Below, piece after piece: positions 8,205-15,066 of a stretch of DNA of 15,352 nucleotides. A model generated the notes under the pieces. The model saw only the letters and a list, made by a program, of their open reading frames with translations, did no database searches and was not told the DNA's origin. The DNA lies in contig CAMOGC010000019.1 of NCBI GenBank assembly GCA_946613955.1, positions 1 to 15,352 on the forward strand, read 5' to 3'. Position 1 is the stretch's first letter. The number at the start of each line of letters is the position of its first letter. The position numbers were made by a program, and so were the translations under genes. This DNA is from an uncultured Clostridia bacterium (GTDB taxonomy: Bacteria; Bacillota_A; Clostridia; Christensenellales; Aristaeellaceae).

Positions 8205-8260
8205 GCCTCCGGCAGCGAAGGCTGCCGGCAGGCCAAAGGCGCTCTGCCTTCGGGCGCCTT
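8205..8260. repeat. Tandem GC-rich hairpins between DUF975 and flavodiiron genes
   Basis: Two stem-loops fill the gap. One pairs 8205-8216 with 8221-8233, with one bulged base and a GAAG loop. The other pairs AAGGCGC (8236-8242) with GCGCCTT (8254-8260). On the minus strand the second follows the DUF975 stop by six bases and is trailed only by a short T run, so it is a weak terminator at most. The loop of the second is complementary to the tip of the first (CGAAGGC with GCCTTCG), so the two could pair with each other. Confidence 0.6.
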
Positions 8261-8266
8261 CTGTGA

Positions 8267-9202
8267 TTAATTCAGGCTCTTTCCTTCTTCCTCCGGGGGC
8301 GTCGCCGGCACGGGCCTGACCGCCCACAGGCCGAAGGCGGACACGGCGGTTTCCAGATAGGCCGTAATCGCCAGGGAGGCCAGCATCTGGATCATCAGCC
8401 CCGCCACCGGCCCCAGCAGATCCATGCACAGGGTGGAGGCCATCACCGCCAGCAGATGCCACAGCACGAAGCTGATATACAGGCTGAAAAGCAGTCCCTT
8501 CTTTCCCTGGGTGATTTCCTTGCTTTTCTTCGCCGCGGCGGTGATTTTCATCTCCGGCGTCTCCGCCAGCAGCCGGTCGGCCAGGGCGTATTTCAGCGCG
8601 GCGATGACCGCCAGCACCGCCATGACCACCGTGGAGGCGGTCATCAGGCCGTAGGAGGTGTTCGCCCCGGAGAGAATCGAGAGGCTGGAGGTCCGGTCGC
8701 TCAGCCACAGGGGCAGCAGGGACAGGATCATCAGCGCGACACCCGGCAGCATCCACAGGAACACCCGCAGCGCCACATACAGCCGCAGCCCGATGCCCTT
8801 GAAAAACAGGCGCATCCGGCTGAAAACCGCCGTGAACCCGGGATCCTCCTCGCCCCGCAGGCGGCCCTGGGTCCAGGCCAGCATGCCCAGCGTCAGGCAG
8901 GGGGTCAGCAGCCACGCGGCGACGTTCAGCCCCTGCATGATCCAGATGCCGGAGGACTGCTCAATCTCCCGCAGGCCGGAAAGCAGCGCGTTCGGATCCA
9001 CCATCGCCCCGCCGGGCAGGATGGCGGAGTAGGCCGCCTGCTGGATCCGGGTCAGCAGATCGTTCCCGGTAAAGGCGGCGATTCCCTGCACCAGCAGGGA
9101 GGGCAGGTTGACCACCAGGGCGATCAGCAGGGCGGTCAGCCAGTGGCCCCGCAGCGCCTCCCTGGCCTGCCGCTTGAAGAGGGCCGGAGAAATATAAACC
9201 AT
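8267..9202 (-). CDS. DUF975 family integral membrane protein
   Basis: The product is 311 residues with at least five to six hydrophobic segments, near 21-46, 92-118, 146-172, 186-212, 243-270 and 272-300. Family marks are an N-terminal basic motif ALFKRQAREALRGHW before the first helix, and a late loop where AKKSKEITQGKKGLLF precedes a membrane helix beginning LYISFVLW; this is the DUF975 pattern found across Bacillota. No function is established for the family. The ATG at 9202 follows AAAGGAG with about nine bases of spacing. It ends with an acidic tail (PEEEGKS). The gene lies 86 bases after the foldase gene, beyond a good terminator, yet I see no clear promoter of its own. It may rely on read-through or a weak promoter within the 28 bases after that terminator. 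Confidence 0.82.
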   Translation of the reverse strand: MVYISPALFKRQAREALRGHWLTALLIALVVNLPSLLVQGIAAFTGNDLLTRIQQAAYSAILPGGAMVDPNALLSGLREIEQSSGIWIMQGLNVAAWLLTPCLTLGMLAWTQGRLRGEEDPGFTAVFSRMRLFFKGIGLRLYVALRVFLWMLPGVALMILSLLPLWLSDRTSSLSILSGANTSYGLMTASTVVMAVLAVIAALKYALADRLLAETPEMKITAAAKKSKEITQGKKGLLFSLYISFVLWHLLAVMASTLCMDLLGPVAGLMIQMLASLAITAYLETAVSAFGLWAVRPVPATPPEEEGKSLN

Positions 9203-9230
9203 GTGTTTTTCTCCTTTGTATGCGTCTTAC

Positions 9231-9275
9231 AAAAAACGGGGACGCCGTTTTCCCTGTCCGAAAAGCGGCATCCCC
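9231..9275 (-). terminator. Intrinsic terminator of foldase gene
   Basis: On the minus strand GGGGATGCCG (9266-9275) pairs with CGGCGTCCCC (9238-9247), ten pairs including one T-G, followed by a run of six T (9231-9236). It lies 13 bases after the stop of the foldase gene. Confidence 0.88.
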
Positions 9276-9288
9276 GGCCAAGCGCGAA

Positions 9289-10626
9289 TCAGTTGTCCAG
9301 CGCGCCCAGATCCACCTTGAATTCGGTGGCGTCCACCCACTGGGTCATCGTGGTGTTAAAATGCTCGCTCTGCTTGGAGGACAGCAGGGAGGAATGAATC
9401 GTGTCCTTCACGGAATCCAGCTCGACCGGGCCCTCCGTCGCGTCGCTCACGTATTTGATGATGTAGTATCCGCCGGAGGCGCCGCGCACCTTGCCGGTCA
9501 CATCCCCGGGCTTGGCCAGCCCCATGGCGGCGTCGACAAAGGCGCTGTCGAAGGAGGCCATCCCGGTGCAAACGGCGTAGCCCCGCTCCGCGGTGGCGGC
9601 GCCGGTCTGCATGCCGGGGTCGTCAGTCTTCTCGGCCATGACGGTTTCAAATTCCTCGCCGGAGGCCAGCCGGGCCAGCACCTCGTCGGCCTCGGCGTCG
9701 ATGGTGGCGTAGGCCGCGTCGGTGGCGGTCTGCAGATCCGCCTGGGCGGTTTCCAGATCCTTCCGGGCCGCTTCCAGATCCGCCTGGGCCTGGGTCTTTT
9801 CCTCGTCGGTGGCGTCCGCCTTGTCGAGGATGGCCTGCGCGGCGGAGATCCGGCCGTTTGCGTCGGAAATCCGGGTGTTCGCGTCGGTGATGGCGGGCTG
9901 ATCGTCATATTTGATCAGGATCTGCTTCACATAGCGGACGCCCGCGGGGGTGTAATACAGGGTGGAGCCGTTGTTCCGGGCGGAGCACCAGCTGGAGGCG
10001 TCGGATTCGTAATTCGTTTTGCCCGTCTCCACCCGCTTGTCGTACTCGGTCTTGACCTCCTCGTCGGAGACGGCGATGTCCTTGATAACCTCGCTGCGCA
10101 GCTTCTCGGTCACAAAGCTTTCCCGCTCCGCTTCCCGGACGGTGTCCATCGTAATCCCCATGCCTTCCAGATCCTTGACGCAGGCGGCCTTGATCTCCTC
10201 CTCGGAAAGCTCGGAGGAAGCGTAGTTGGTGCTCTTCATCTGGCTCACATAGCTGTCGAAGGTGCTCTGGGCGTTGGTCTCGACCTGGGCCTCTTCCTCG
10301 CTGGTCAGCTGATCCAGGCCCATCTCCCTGATCTTCGCCTGGGAAACCAGCCGCTGCTTCACGGTGGCCAGGACGCTTTCCCGCGCGGCCTTGACGTTCT
10401 CGGCGGAGGTGGCGTCATAGGCGTAGCCGTACATGGAATACATGTAGGCCATATAGTTCAGCTCGTCGTCGACTTCCTTCTGGAATTCCCCTTTGGTTAC
10501 CACCGAGTCGCCCATGCGGACGATTTCCGTCGCCGCGTCGACCTCGGGATCCTTCTGGATCAGGGTACATCCGGACAGGATCAGCGTCAGCCCCAGCAGC
10601 AGGGCCAGCAAAGCTTTCTTTTGCAT
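9289..10626 (-). CDS. PrsA/SurA-like peptidyl-prolyl isomerase lipoprotein with coiled-coil insertion
   Basis: This is an extracytoplasmic foldase, anchored as a lipoprotein. The 445-residue product begins MQKKALLALL and has a lipobox LILSGC with the lipidated cysteine at 20. A SurA_N-type helical region (about 30-225) with two Met/Tyr-rich helices follows. The parvulin domain begins at VRYVKQILIKY (about 230-240) and resumes with EVLARLASGEEFETV, DDPGMQTG, FDSAFVDAAMGL and GGYYIIKYV (about 310-393). Between its first strand and first helix sits an extra Ala/Asp/Gln-rich coiled coil of about 60 residues (about 242-305), absent from ordinary PrsA. The ATG at 10626 has GGAG ten bases upstream; a TTG just before it is an alternative. 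The gene has its own promoter and terminator. Substrates are probably secreted or wall proteins (inference). Confidence 0.9.
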   Translation of the reverse strand: MQKKALLALLLGLTLILSGCTLIQKDPEVDAATEIVRMGDSVVTKGEFQKEVDDELNYMAYMYSMYGYAYDATSAENVKAARESVLATVKQRLVSQAKIREMGLDQLTSEEEAQVETNAQSTFDSYVSQMKSTNYASSELSEEEIKAACVKDLEGMGITMDTVREAERESFVTEKLRSEVIKDIAVSDEEVKTEYDKRVETGKTNYESDASSWCSARNNGSTLYYTPAGVRYVKQILIKYDDQPAITDANTRISDANGRISAAQAILDKADATDEEKTQAQADLEAARKDLETAQADLQTATDAAYATIDAEADEVLARLASGEEFETVMAEKTDDPGMQTGAATAERGYAVCTGMASFDSAFVDAAMGLAKPGDVTGKVRGASGGYYIIKYVSDATEGPVELDSVKDTIHSSLLSSKQSEHFNTTMTQWVDATEFKVDLGALDN

Positions 10627-10650
10627 CAAAAAGTCACTCCGTTCACGTAA

Positions 10651-10671
10651 AATCGGGGAAACCGATTCCCC
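10651..10671 (-). promoter_or_regulatory. Overlapping alternative hairpins in foldase mRNA leader
   Basis: Two stems compete for the same bases. One is GGGGAA-TTCCCC (10655-10660 with 10666-10671). The other is AATCGG-CCGATT (10651-10656 with 10662-10667), which on the minus strand is followed by TTT, a weak terminator-like end. They sit 24 bases before the ATG in a leader of about 90 bases. Confidence 0.4.
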
Positions 10672-10725
10672 GGCCCGCGCCAGGGAAGGGCGATTCCTGC
10701 CGCCCCGGGCGGGTGCACTCCCGAT

Positions 10726-10754
10726 ATTATATCAAATTCAGGGGCGGGCTTCAA
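10726..10754 (-). promoter_or_regulatory. Promoter of foldase gene
   Basis: TTGAAG (10749-10754) and a perfect TATAAT (10726-10731) are 17 bases apart on the minus strand. The -35 box begins only three bases after the stop codon of the nucleosidase gene, so this is an independent start within an otherwise collinear gene pair. Confidence 0.8.
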
Positions 10755-10757
10755 GGG

Positions 10758-11438
10758 TTAAACCTCCGGATTTTCCAAAACCTGCCGCAGGACGGCGAAG
10801 GCGCGGGCGGCGCTGCGCTCCACGTTCTTTTCGAAATCCTTTCCGTCCCCGTCATAGGTGTCGCTGATGCACTTGATGGACAGGCAGGGCACCCCGTTGA
10901 GCCGGCAAACCCGGGCGATGGCGGCGATTTCCATGTCGCAGATATCGCACCCCTTGCCATACAGCTCCTCCTTGAAGGCCCGGTCCGCCACAAACCGGTC
11001 CCCGCTGGCGACCGCCGCCTCCCGAAGTCCCGGCCAAAGTGCCTTCGCGCGGGCCATCAGCCCCTCGTCCAGCCGCATGAAGGCGTCCGGCTCCCCCTCG
11101 TACTGATGGGGCGCCACGTCGTCGATGAGCGAGGTGTCAAAATCGTAATGCAGCACCTTGCTGACCACGAAAAGGTCCTCGACCTTCAGCGACGGATCCA
11201 GCGCCCCGGTCACCCCGAAATTCAGGATCGCCTCGCATCCGCATCCGGTAATCAGCAGCTGGGTTCCCGCGGCGGCGTCGATTTCCCCCCATCCGGAGCG
11301 GAGGGCGTAAACCTCGTTCCCGCCCATCCGCGTATGATAAACCCGGCGGCCGCCGACCGTTTCCTCCGTCAGCAGCCCCCCGTCCAGCAGGAAGGCCTTC
11401 AGCTCCCGCTCAATGGCAATCAGCAGTCCGATTTTCAT
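10758..11438 (-). CDS. mtnN: 5'-methylthioadenosine/S-adenosylhomocysteine nucleosidase
   Basis: The enzyme cleaves adenine from MTA and SAH, clearing inhibitory SAM by-products and feeding methionine and adenine salvage. The 226-residue length is normal. Family marks are an N-terminal IGLLIAIERELKAF with catalytic Glu near 12, LNFGVTGALDPSLKVEDLFVVS, the purine-site ASGDRFV (SGD 145-147), DMEIAAIARVC (ribose-binding Glu170), and IKCISD with the adenine-protonating Asp193. The usual MEGAA reads MEIAA, a small deviation. The ATG at 11438 has GGAGG (11449-11453) ten bases upstream. The open frame extends through the repeats and across the divergent promoters, but that part is not coding. It has a promoter at 11590-11618 and a leader of about 145 bases containing two direct repeats. 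Confidence 0.95.
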   Translation of the reverse strand: MKIGLLIAIERELKAFLLDGGLLTEETVGGRRVYHTRMGGNEVYALRSGWGEIDAAAGTQLLITGCGCEAILNFGVTGALDPSLKVEDLFVVSKVLHYDFDTSLIDDVAPHQYEGEPDAFMRLDEGLMARAKALWPGLREAAVASGDRFVADRAFKEELYGKGCDICDMEIAAIARVCRLNGVPCLSIKCISDTYDGDGKDFEKNVERSAARAFAVLRQVLENPEV

Positions 11439-11478
11439 TCCTTTGCTTCCTCCCTGTTCATTCGCCGGCGAAAACCTC

Positions 11479-11565
11479 GCGCCTTCCGCCCGCGCCGCGG
11501 ATCGGTTTCGAAAACGGCTCGGCGGCCATCGGCTGAAGGCGCCTTCCGCCCGCGCCGCGGATCGG
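11479..11565. repeat. Two 27-base direct repeats in nucleosidase leader
   Basis: An identical 27-base unit beginning GCGCCTTCCGCCCGCG and ending GGATCGG occurs at 11479-11505 and 11539-11565, exactly 60 bases apart. The second copy starts inside a 12-base palindrome, GAAGGCGCCTTC (11535-11546), and each copy contains CCGCGG. The repeats lie wholly in the untranslated leader of mtnN as predicted by its promoter. A shorter match, CCATCGGCTGAAGG (11526-11539), recurs at 13190-13203 upstream of murG, which suggests a dispersed intergenic element. Confidence 0.75.
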
Positions 11566-11589
11566 CTCACTCGCTTCCGTCCGCGGGCT

Positions 11590-11618
11590 ATTATAGGCCC
11601 AATTCCCCTTTTCCGCAA
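11590..11618 (-). promoter_or_regulatory. Promoter of MTA/SAH nucleosidase gene
   Basis: On the minus strand TTGCGG (11613-11618), 17 bases, then a perfect TATAAT (11590-11595). The predicted start near 11583 gives a leader of about 145 bases, unusually long for this window. Confidence 0.78.
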
Positions 11619-11670
11619 GGGCGCCGGTGGGCCTCCGCTCCGCAGCCTCAATCGGCGCGGGGCCGGACAC

Positions 11671-11699
11671 TTGCCAATTATCCCCCGGATGGATATAAT
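11671..11699 (+). promoter_or_regulatory. Promoter of Re-citrate-synthase-like gene
   Basis: TTGCCA (11671-11676), a 17-base spacer and a perfect TATAAT (11694-11699). The leader is about 57 bases to the TTG. It is divergent from the nucleosidase promoter, with 52 bases between the -35 boxes. Confidence 0.8.
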
Positions 11700-11762
11700 G
11701 GTAAGGAATGGCCGTGCCCGCCTTCCCCGGCGGGCGCCGTCCGTGAAAGGAGGAAACCGCCC

Positions 11763-13157
11763 TTGCTGACCTTTGACAAAAAGAACAACCTGCTGATGCA
11801 GAGCAAGTATCAATACTCCCTGCAGGACGTGGAGGAGCCGAACCTGTATCGGGAGATTTTCGACTATGAGCATATCCCGAAGGTCTCCTTCAACATGCGG
11901 CATGTGCCCATGTGCGTGCCGGACGAAATCTGGATGACCGACACGACCTTCCGCGACGGGCAGCAGTCCGTCAGCCCCTTTACGCCCCAACAGATCCTGC
12001 ATCTGTTTAAGCTGATGAGCCGCCTGGGCGGGCCGAAGGGCCTGATCCGCCAGAGCGAGTTCTTCCTCTATACGAAAAACGATCAGGAGGCCCTCCGCCT
12101 CTGCCAGGAGGCGGATCTTCCCTTCCCGGAGATTACGACCTGGATCCGGGCCAACGAAAAGGATTTCGAGCTGGTCAAGGCCGCGGGCGTGCCGGAAACG
12201 GGCATCCTCGTCTCCTGCAGCGATTATCATATTTTCAAAAAGATGCATCTGACCCGCGGCCAGGCGATGGACAAGTATCTGGGCATCGTCAAGGCCGCGC
12301 TGGACCGGGGCATCCGGCCCCGCTGCCATTTCGAGGACATTACCCGGGCGGATTATTACGGCTTCGTCCTGCCCTTCGCCGAGCAGCTGATGAACCTGAG
12401 CCGGGAAAGCGGCATCCCCATCAAGATCCGCGCCTGCGACACGATGGGCTACGGGGTTTCCTATCCCGGCGCGGCCCTGCCCCGCAGCGTTCCCGGCATC
12501 GTCTACGGCCTGAACCACTATGCCGGCATCCCCTCCGCCCAGCTGGAGTGGCACGGGCATAACGATTTCTACAAGGTCGTGACCAACGCGGCCACCGCCT
12601 GGCTCTACGGCTGTTCCAGCGTCAACTGTACGCTCCTGGGCATCGGCGAGCGGACCGGCAACTGCCCCATGGAGGCCATGGCGGTCGAATACCAGTCCCT
12701 GCGCGGGGACACCGGCGGCATGGATCTGACGGCCGTCACGGAAATCGCCGACTACATGGAGCGGGAAATCGGCATCGAGATCAGCCCCCGCCAGCCCTTC
12801 GTCGGGCGGCATTTCAACGTGACCCGCGCCGGTATCCACGCCGACGGCATGCTCAAGGACGAGGAGATCTACAACGCCTTTAACACCGCCACCATCCTGA
12901 ACCGGCCCCCCACCGTGGCCGTGGACAGCCGGGGCGGAACCGCCTCCATCGCCCACTGGCTCAACAGCTATTTCCGCCTGTCCGGCCAGCACGAGATTGA
13001 GAAGACTGATCCCCTGGTCATCGCCATGCGGGAGCAGGTCGACGCCCTCTACGCCGAAGGCCGGACGACGGTCATGGGCGACGAGGAGCTGGAGGTCATG
13101 GTGCGCCGCTTCAACGTGGAGCGCTATGAGCATCTGCTCTTCCATAAGAGCAACTGA
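11763..13157 (+). CDS. HMGL-family condensing enzyme, probably Re-citrate synthase
   Basis: The enzyme belongs to the HMGL-like TIM-barrel family, which joins acetyl-CoA to a 2-oxo acid. Visible are TDTTFRDGQQ (59-68, catalytic Arg and metal Asp), SEFFLYTKND, the metal-binding HGHND (264-268), GERTGN (295-300) and a second region GRHFNVTRAGIHADG. At 464 residues it lacks the C-terminal leucine-binding domain of LeuA. The N-terminal block before the barrel, and the RQSEFFLY, CHFED and GERTGN segments, fit the clostridial Re-citrate synthase and homocitrate synthase branch best. That would make citrate from oxaloacetate in anaerobes, feeding glutamate synthesis. Isopropylmalate or homocitrate synthesis cannot be excluded, and no leu, lys or TCA gene is adjacent. 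The TTG start has AGGAGG (11748-11753) nine bases upstream. It ends with tandem stops TGA TAA. Confidence 0.88.
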   Translation: MLTFDKKNNLLMQSKYQYSLQDVEEPNLYREIFDYEHIPKVSFNMRHVPMCVPDEIWMTDTTFRDGQQSVSPFTPQQILHLFKLMSRLGGPKGLIRQSEFFLYTKNDQEALRLCQEADLPFPEITTWIRANEKDFELVKAAGVPETGILVSCSDYHIFKKMHLTRGQAMDKYLGIVKAALDRGIRPRCHFEDITRADYYGFVLPFAEQLMNLSRESGIPIKIRACDTMGYGVSYPGAALPRSVPGIVYGLNHYAGIPSAQLEWHGHNDFYKVVTNAATAWLYGCSSVNCTLLGIGERTGNCPMEAMAVEYQSLRGDTGGMDLTAVTEIADYMEREIGIEISPRQPFVGRHFNVTRAGIHADGMLKDEEIYNAFNTATILNRPPTVAVDSRGGTASIAHWLNSYFRLSGQHEIEKTDPLVIAMREQVDALYAEGRTTVMGDEELEVMVRRFNVERYEHLLFHKSN

Positions 13158-13312
13158 TAAGGGAAACGGCCGCGTTCCCTCCGGAACATCCATCGGCTGA
13201 AGGAGCGCCGGCGGCTGTTTTCCCGCGCGGGGAATCATTCCGCCTTTCCTGACCCGGGCGCGAATGCGCCTGATGCCGGCCGCCGCGCCGGTTTGCCGAA
13301 GAAGGAGACTCC
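13158..13312 (+). other. Spacer between Re-citrate-synthase-like gene and murG
   Basis: No promoter box pair is convincing here, so murG may be transcribed from the upstream promoter. The spacer holds two small stems, GGGAA with TTCCC at 13161-13179 and TTCCC with GGGAA around GCGC near 13220-13235, neither with a T-tract, plus the 14-base match to the mtnN leader at 13190-13203. Confidence 0.4.
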
Positions 13313-14377
13313 ATGAAAAAAATCGTTCTGACCGGGGGCGGAACCCTGGGACATGTAACGCCGCATCTCGCCCTGATTCCCCATTTGAAGGACGCGGGAT
13401 ACGAAATCCACTATATCGGCACGGAAAACGGCATGGAAGCGCCGAAAATGAAGGCCGTTCCCGGGATCCACTACCACGCGGTCAAAAGCGGCAAGCTGCG
13501 CCGGTATTTTTCCTGGCGGAATTTCACCGATCCCTTCCGGGTGGTGGCGGGGGCGTTCCAGTCCGCCCGCCTCATGGGGAAAATCCGTCCGGACGTGGTT
13601 TTCAGCAAGGGGGGCTTCGTGGCGGTGCCGGTGGTTTTCGGCGCATGGTTGCATCGGATTCCCGTCCTGTGCCACGAAAGCGATCTGACCCCCGGGCTGG
13701 CCAACCGCCTCTGCCGTCCCTTTGCCCGCCGCTTCGCCACCACCTTTCCCGAATGCGCCGAAAAGCTGGGGAAAAAGGCGGAAATGACCGGGACGCCCCT
13801 GCGGCCGGAGCTTTTCCGGGGCAGCCGGGAAAAGGGCCTGGCCCTCTTCGGCTTCGACGGAAAAAAGCCGGTGCTGCTGATGATGGGCGGCTCCTCCGGG
13901 GCCCGGAGCGTAAACGAGGCCCTGCGGGCGGCGCTGCCCCGGCTCCGGGATCATTTTGACGTCGCCCATATCTGCGGCAAGGGCAACCTGAAGGAGGAGC
14001 TGCGGGGGGTTCCGGGCTATGCCCAGCTGGAGTTTCTGGACGAGGATCTCCCCGACGCCCTGGCCGCGGCCGATCTGGTGCTGAGCCGGGCGGGGGCCAA
14101 CGCCCTGGGGGAATTCGAGGCTCTGGGGCGGCCCATGCTGCTGGTGCCCTATCCGAAGGAAGCCAGCCGCGGGGACCAGATTCTGAACGCGGAAAGCCTG
14201 CGGAAGCGCGGCCTGTGCCACGTGCTGCCCCAGGAGGAAATGACCCCCGATTCCCTGGCGGAGGCGCTGCTTTCCACCTGGGCGGATCGGGAAAACCTGG
14301 AAAAAGCCCTGCGGGACGCGCCCCCGGCCGACGGGACGAAGCGGGTGCTGGAGATGATCGAGGAGGTTCAGCGGTAA
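13313..14377 (+). CDS. murG: MurG, UDP-GlcNAc:lipid I N-acetylglucosaminyltransferase
   Basis: MurG adds GlcNAc to lipid I to make lipid II at the inner face of the membrane, the last cytoplasmic step of peptidoglycan precursor synthesis. The 354-residue product has the GT-B layout: GGGTLGHVTPH at 8-18, GGFVAVPVV near 100-108, HESDLTPGLANRL at 121-133, the second-domain GGSSGARSVN at 192-201 and a nucleotide-binding stretch with SRAGANALGEFEALG (258-272) and PYPKEASRGDQ. HESDLTPG is the form common in Bacillota. The ATG has AAGGAG (13302-13307) five bases upstream. It stands apart from the usual division and cell-wall cluster; no mur or fts gene is next to it. It could be a second copy, which cannot be judged here. 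Confidence 0.94.
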   Translation: MKKIVLTGGGTLGHVTPHLALIPHLKDAGYEIHYIGTENGMEAPKMKAVPGIHYHAVKSGKLRRYFSWRNFTDPFRVVAGAFQSARLMGKIRPDVVFSKGGFVAVPVVFGAWLHRIPVLCHESDLTPGLANRLCRPFARRFATTFPECAEKLGKKAEMTGTPLRPELFRGSREKGLALFGFDGKKPVLLMMGGSSGARSVNEALRAALPRLRDHFDVAHICGKGNLKEELRGVPGYAQLEFLDEDLPDALAAADLVLSRAGANALGEFEALGRPMLLVPYPKEASRGDQILNAESLRKRGLCHVLPQEEMTPDSLAEALLSTWADRENLEKALRDAPPADGTKRVLEMIEEVQR

Positions 14378-14404
14378 TCTCCCAAACAACGTTTTTCGGA
14401 AGCG

Positions 14405-14444
14405 CAAAGGAGCGGAAGGCCGTCGGGCCTTCCGCTCTTTTTTT
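14405..14444 (+). terminator. Strong intrinsic terminator of murG
   Basis: AGCGGAAGGCC (14411-14421) pairs perfectly with GGCCTTCCGCT (14426-14436) around a GTCG loop, followed by seven T after one C. The remaining 14445-14574 between the convergent genes is GC-rich with short palindromes and no gene; a weak minus-strand stem ending in five T near 14484-14515 may end the Nudix transcript. Confidence 0.93.
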
Positions 14445-14574
14445 CTTTCTGGTTCCCCGCCGGTTCTCTCCGCGATCTCCTCCGAAAAACCGCCGCCGGG
14501 CACCGGGCGCGGCCGGGCCGCGTTTCATCTGCCAGCCGCGTCCGCCGGAAGCGAAAACGCATCTTTCGTTTCCC

Positions 14575-15066
14575 TTATCTCTGCTCCGGCGGGATTTCCT
14601 TCCCGTTCAGGGCGGCGAACACGAGTCTTTCCCCCTCATAGCGCAGCTTCAGGGAAAAGAAGGGCGCGTCCTCCTCCATCAGCCGCAGGAAGATCCGGTC
14701 GCCCTCCCACTGGGGAAGCTTCGCCATCCGGCTTTTGGGCATCCACACCGGCTCCCCCTCGTCGCACTCCCGCGTCTCGCCCTCGAAATCCGCGGAGGTA
14801 AACAGGTGCATATATTCCGTCTCCTGCTGATCGGACACAAAGGTCACGATCCCCCGATACCGGAAGGAGCGAAGGGTCAGCCCGGTTTCCTCCCAAACCT
14901 CCCGCAGGAGGCAGTCCTCCGGGCTCTCCCCTTCCTCGAATTTCCCGCCGACGCCGATCCATTTGTCGTGGTTGATGTCGTTCTTTTTCTTGACCCGGTG
15001 CAGAAGCAGGATTTCCGGCTCCTCCTTTCCCGGGCGGGACAGGTAGCAAAGCGTGGACTGAATCAC
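14575..15066 (-). CDS. Nudix hydrolase, MutT/8-oxo-dGTPase type
   Basis: This is a small cytoplasmic pyrophosphohydrolase of 163 residues that cleaves a nucleoside diphosphate linked to another group. The complete 23-residue Nudix box spans 41-63, with G41, E47, R55, E56, E59, E60 and G62 in the required places. The preceding [17 protein letters not shown] and following TEYMHLFTS resemble MutT/MTH1-like 8-oxo-dGTP diphosphatases of Bacillota, but the substrate is uncertain for this superfamily. The start is GTG, overlapping the stop of the acyl-CoA synthetase gene as GTGA, with a modest AGAGG eight bases upstream; this indicates translational coupling. A functional link to the synthetase, such as CoA-derivative clean-up, is possible but not shown. 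Confidence 0.92.
   Translation of the reverse strand: MIQSTLCYLSRPGKEEPEILLLHRVKKKNDINHDKWIGVGGKFEEGESPEDCLLREVWEETGLTLRSFRYRGIVTFVSDQQETEYMHLFTSADFEGETRECDEGEPVWMPKSRMAKLPQWEGDRIFLRLMEEDAPFFSLKLRYEGERLVFAALNGKEIPPEQR

Noticed and set aside
9220..10650. Plus-strand open frame of 476 codons
   Set aside because: It is antisense to the foldase gene, with low-complexity Gly/Val/Leu composition and no recognisable domain.
11479..11565. CRISPR array
   Set aside because: Only two repeat copies, no cas genes, and the repeats sit in a promoter leader.
10713..11762. N-terminal extension of the Re-citrate-synthase-like protein
   Set aside because: The extension reads antisense through the nucleosidase gene and its repeats. 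A promoter at 11671-11699 and AGGAGG before TTG 11763 define the true start.
10758..13238. Apparent 826-residue minus-strand protein containing the nucleosidase
   Set aside because: Only the last 226 residues are family-like; the rest is antisense to the Re-citrate-synthase-like gene and crosses two promoters and the repeats.
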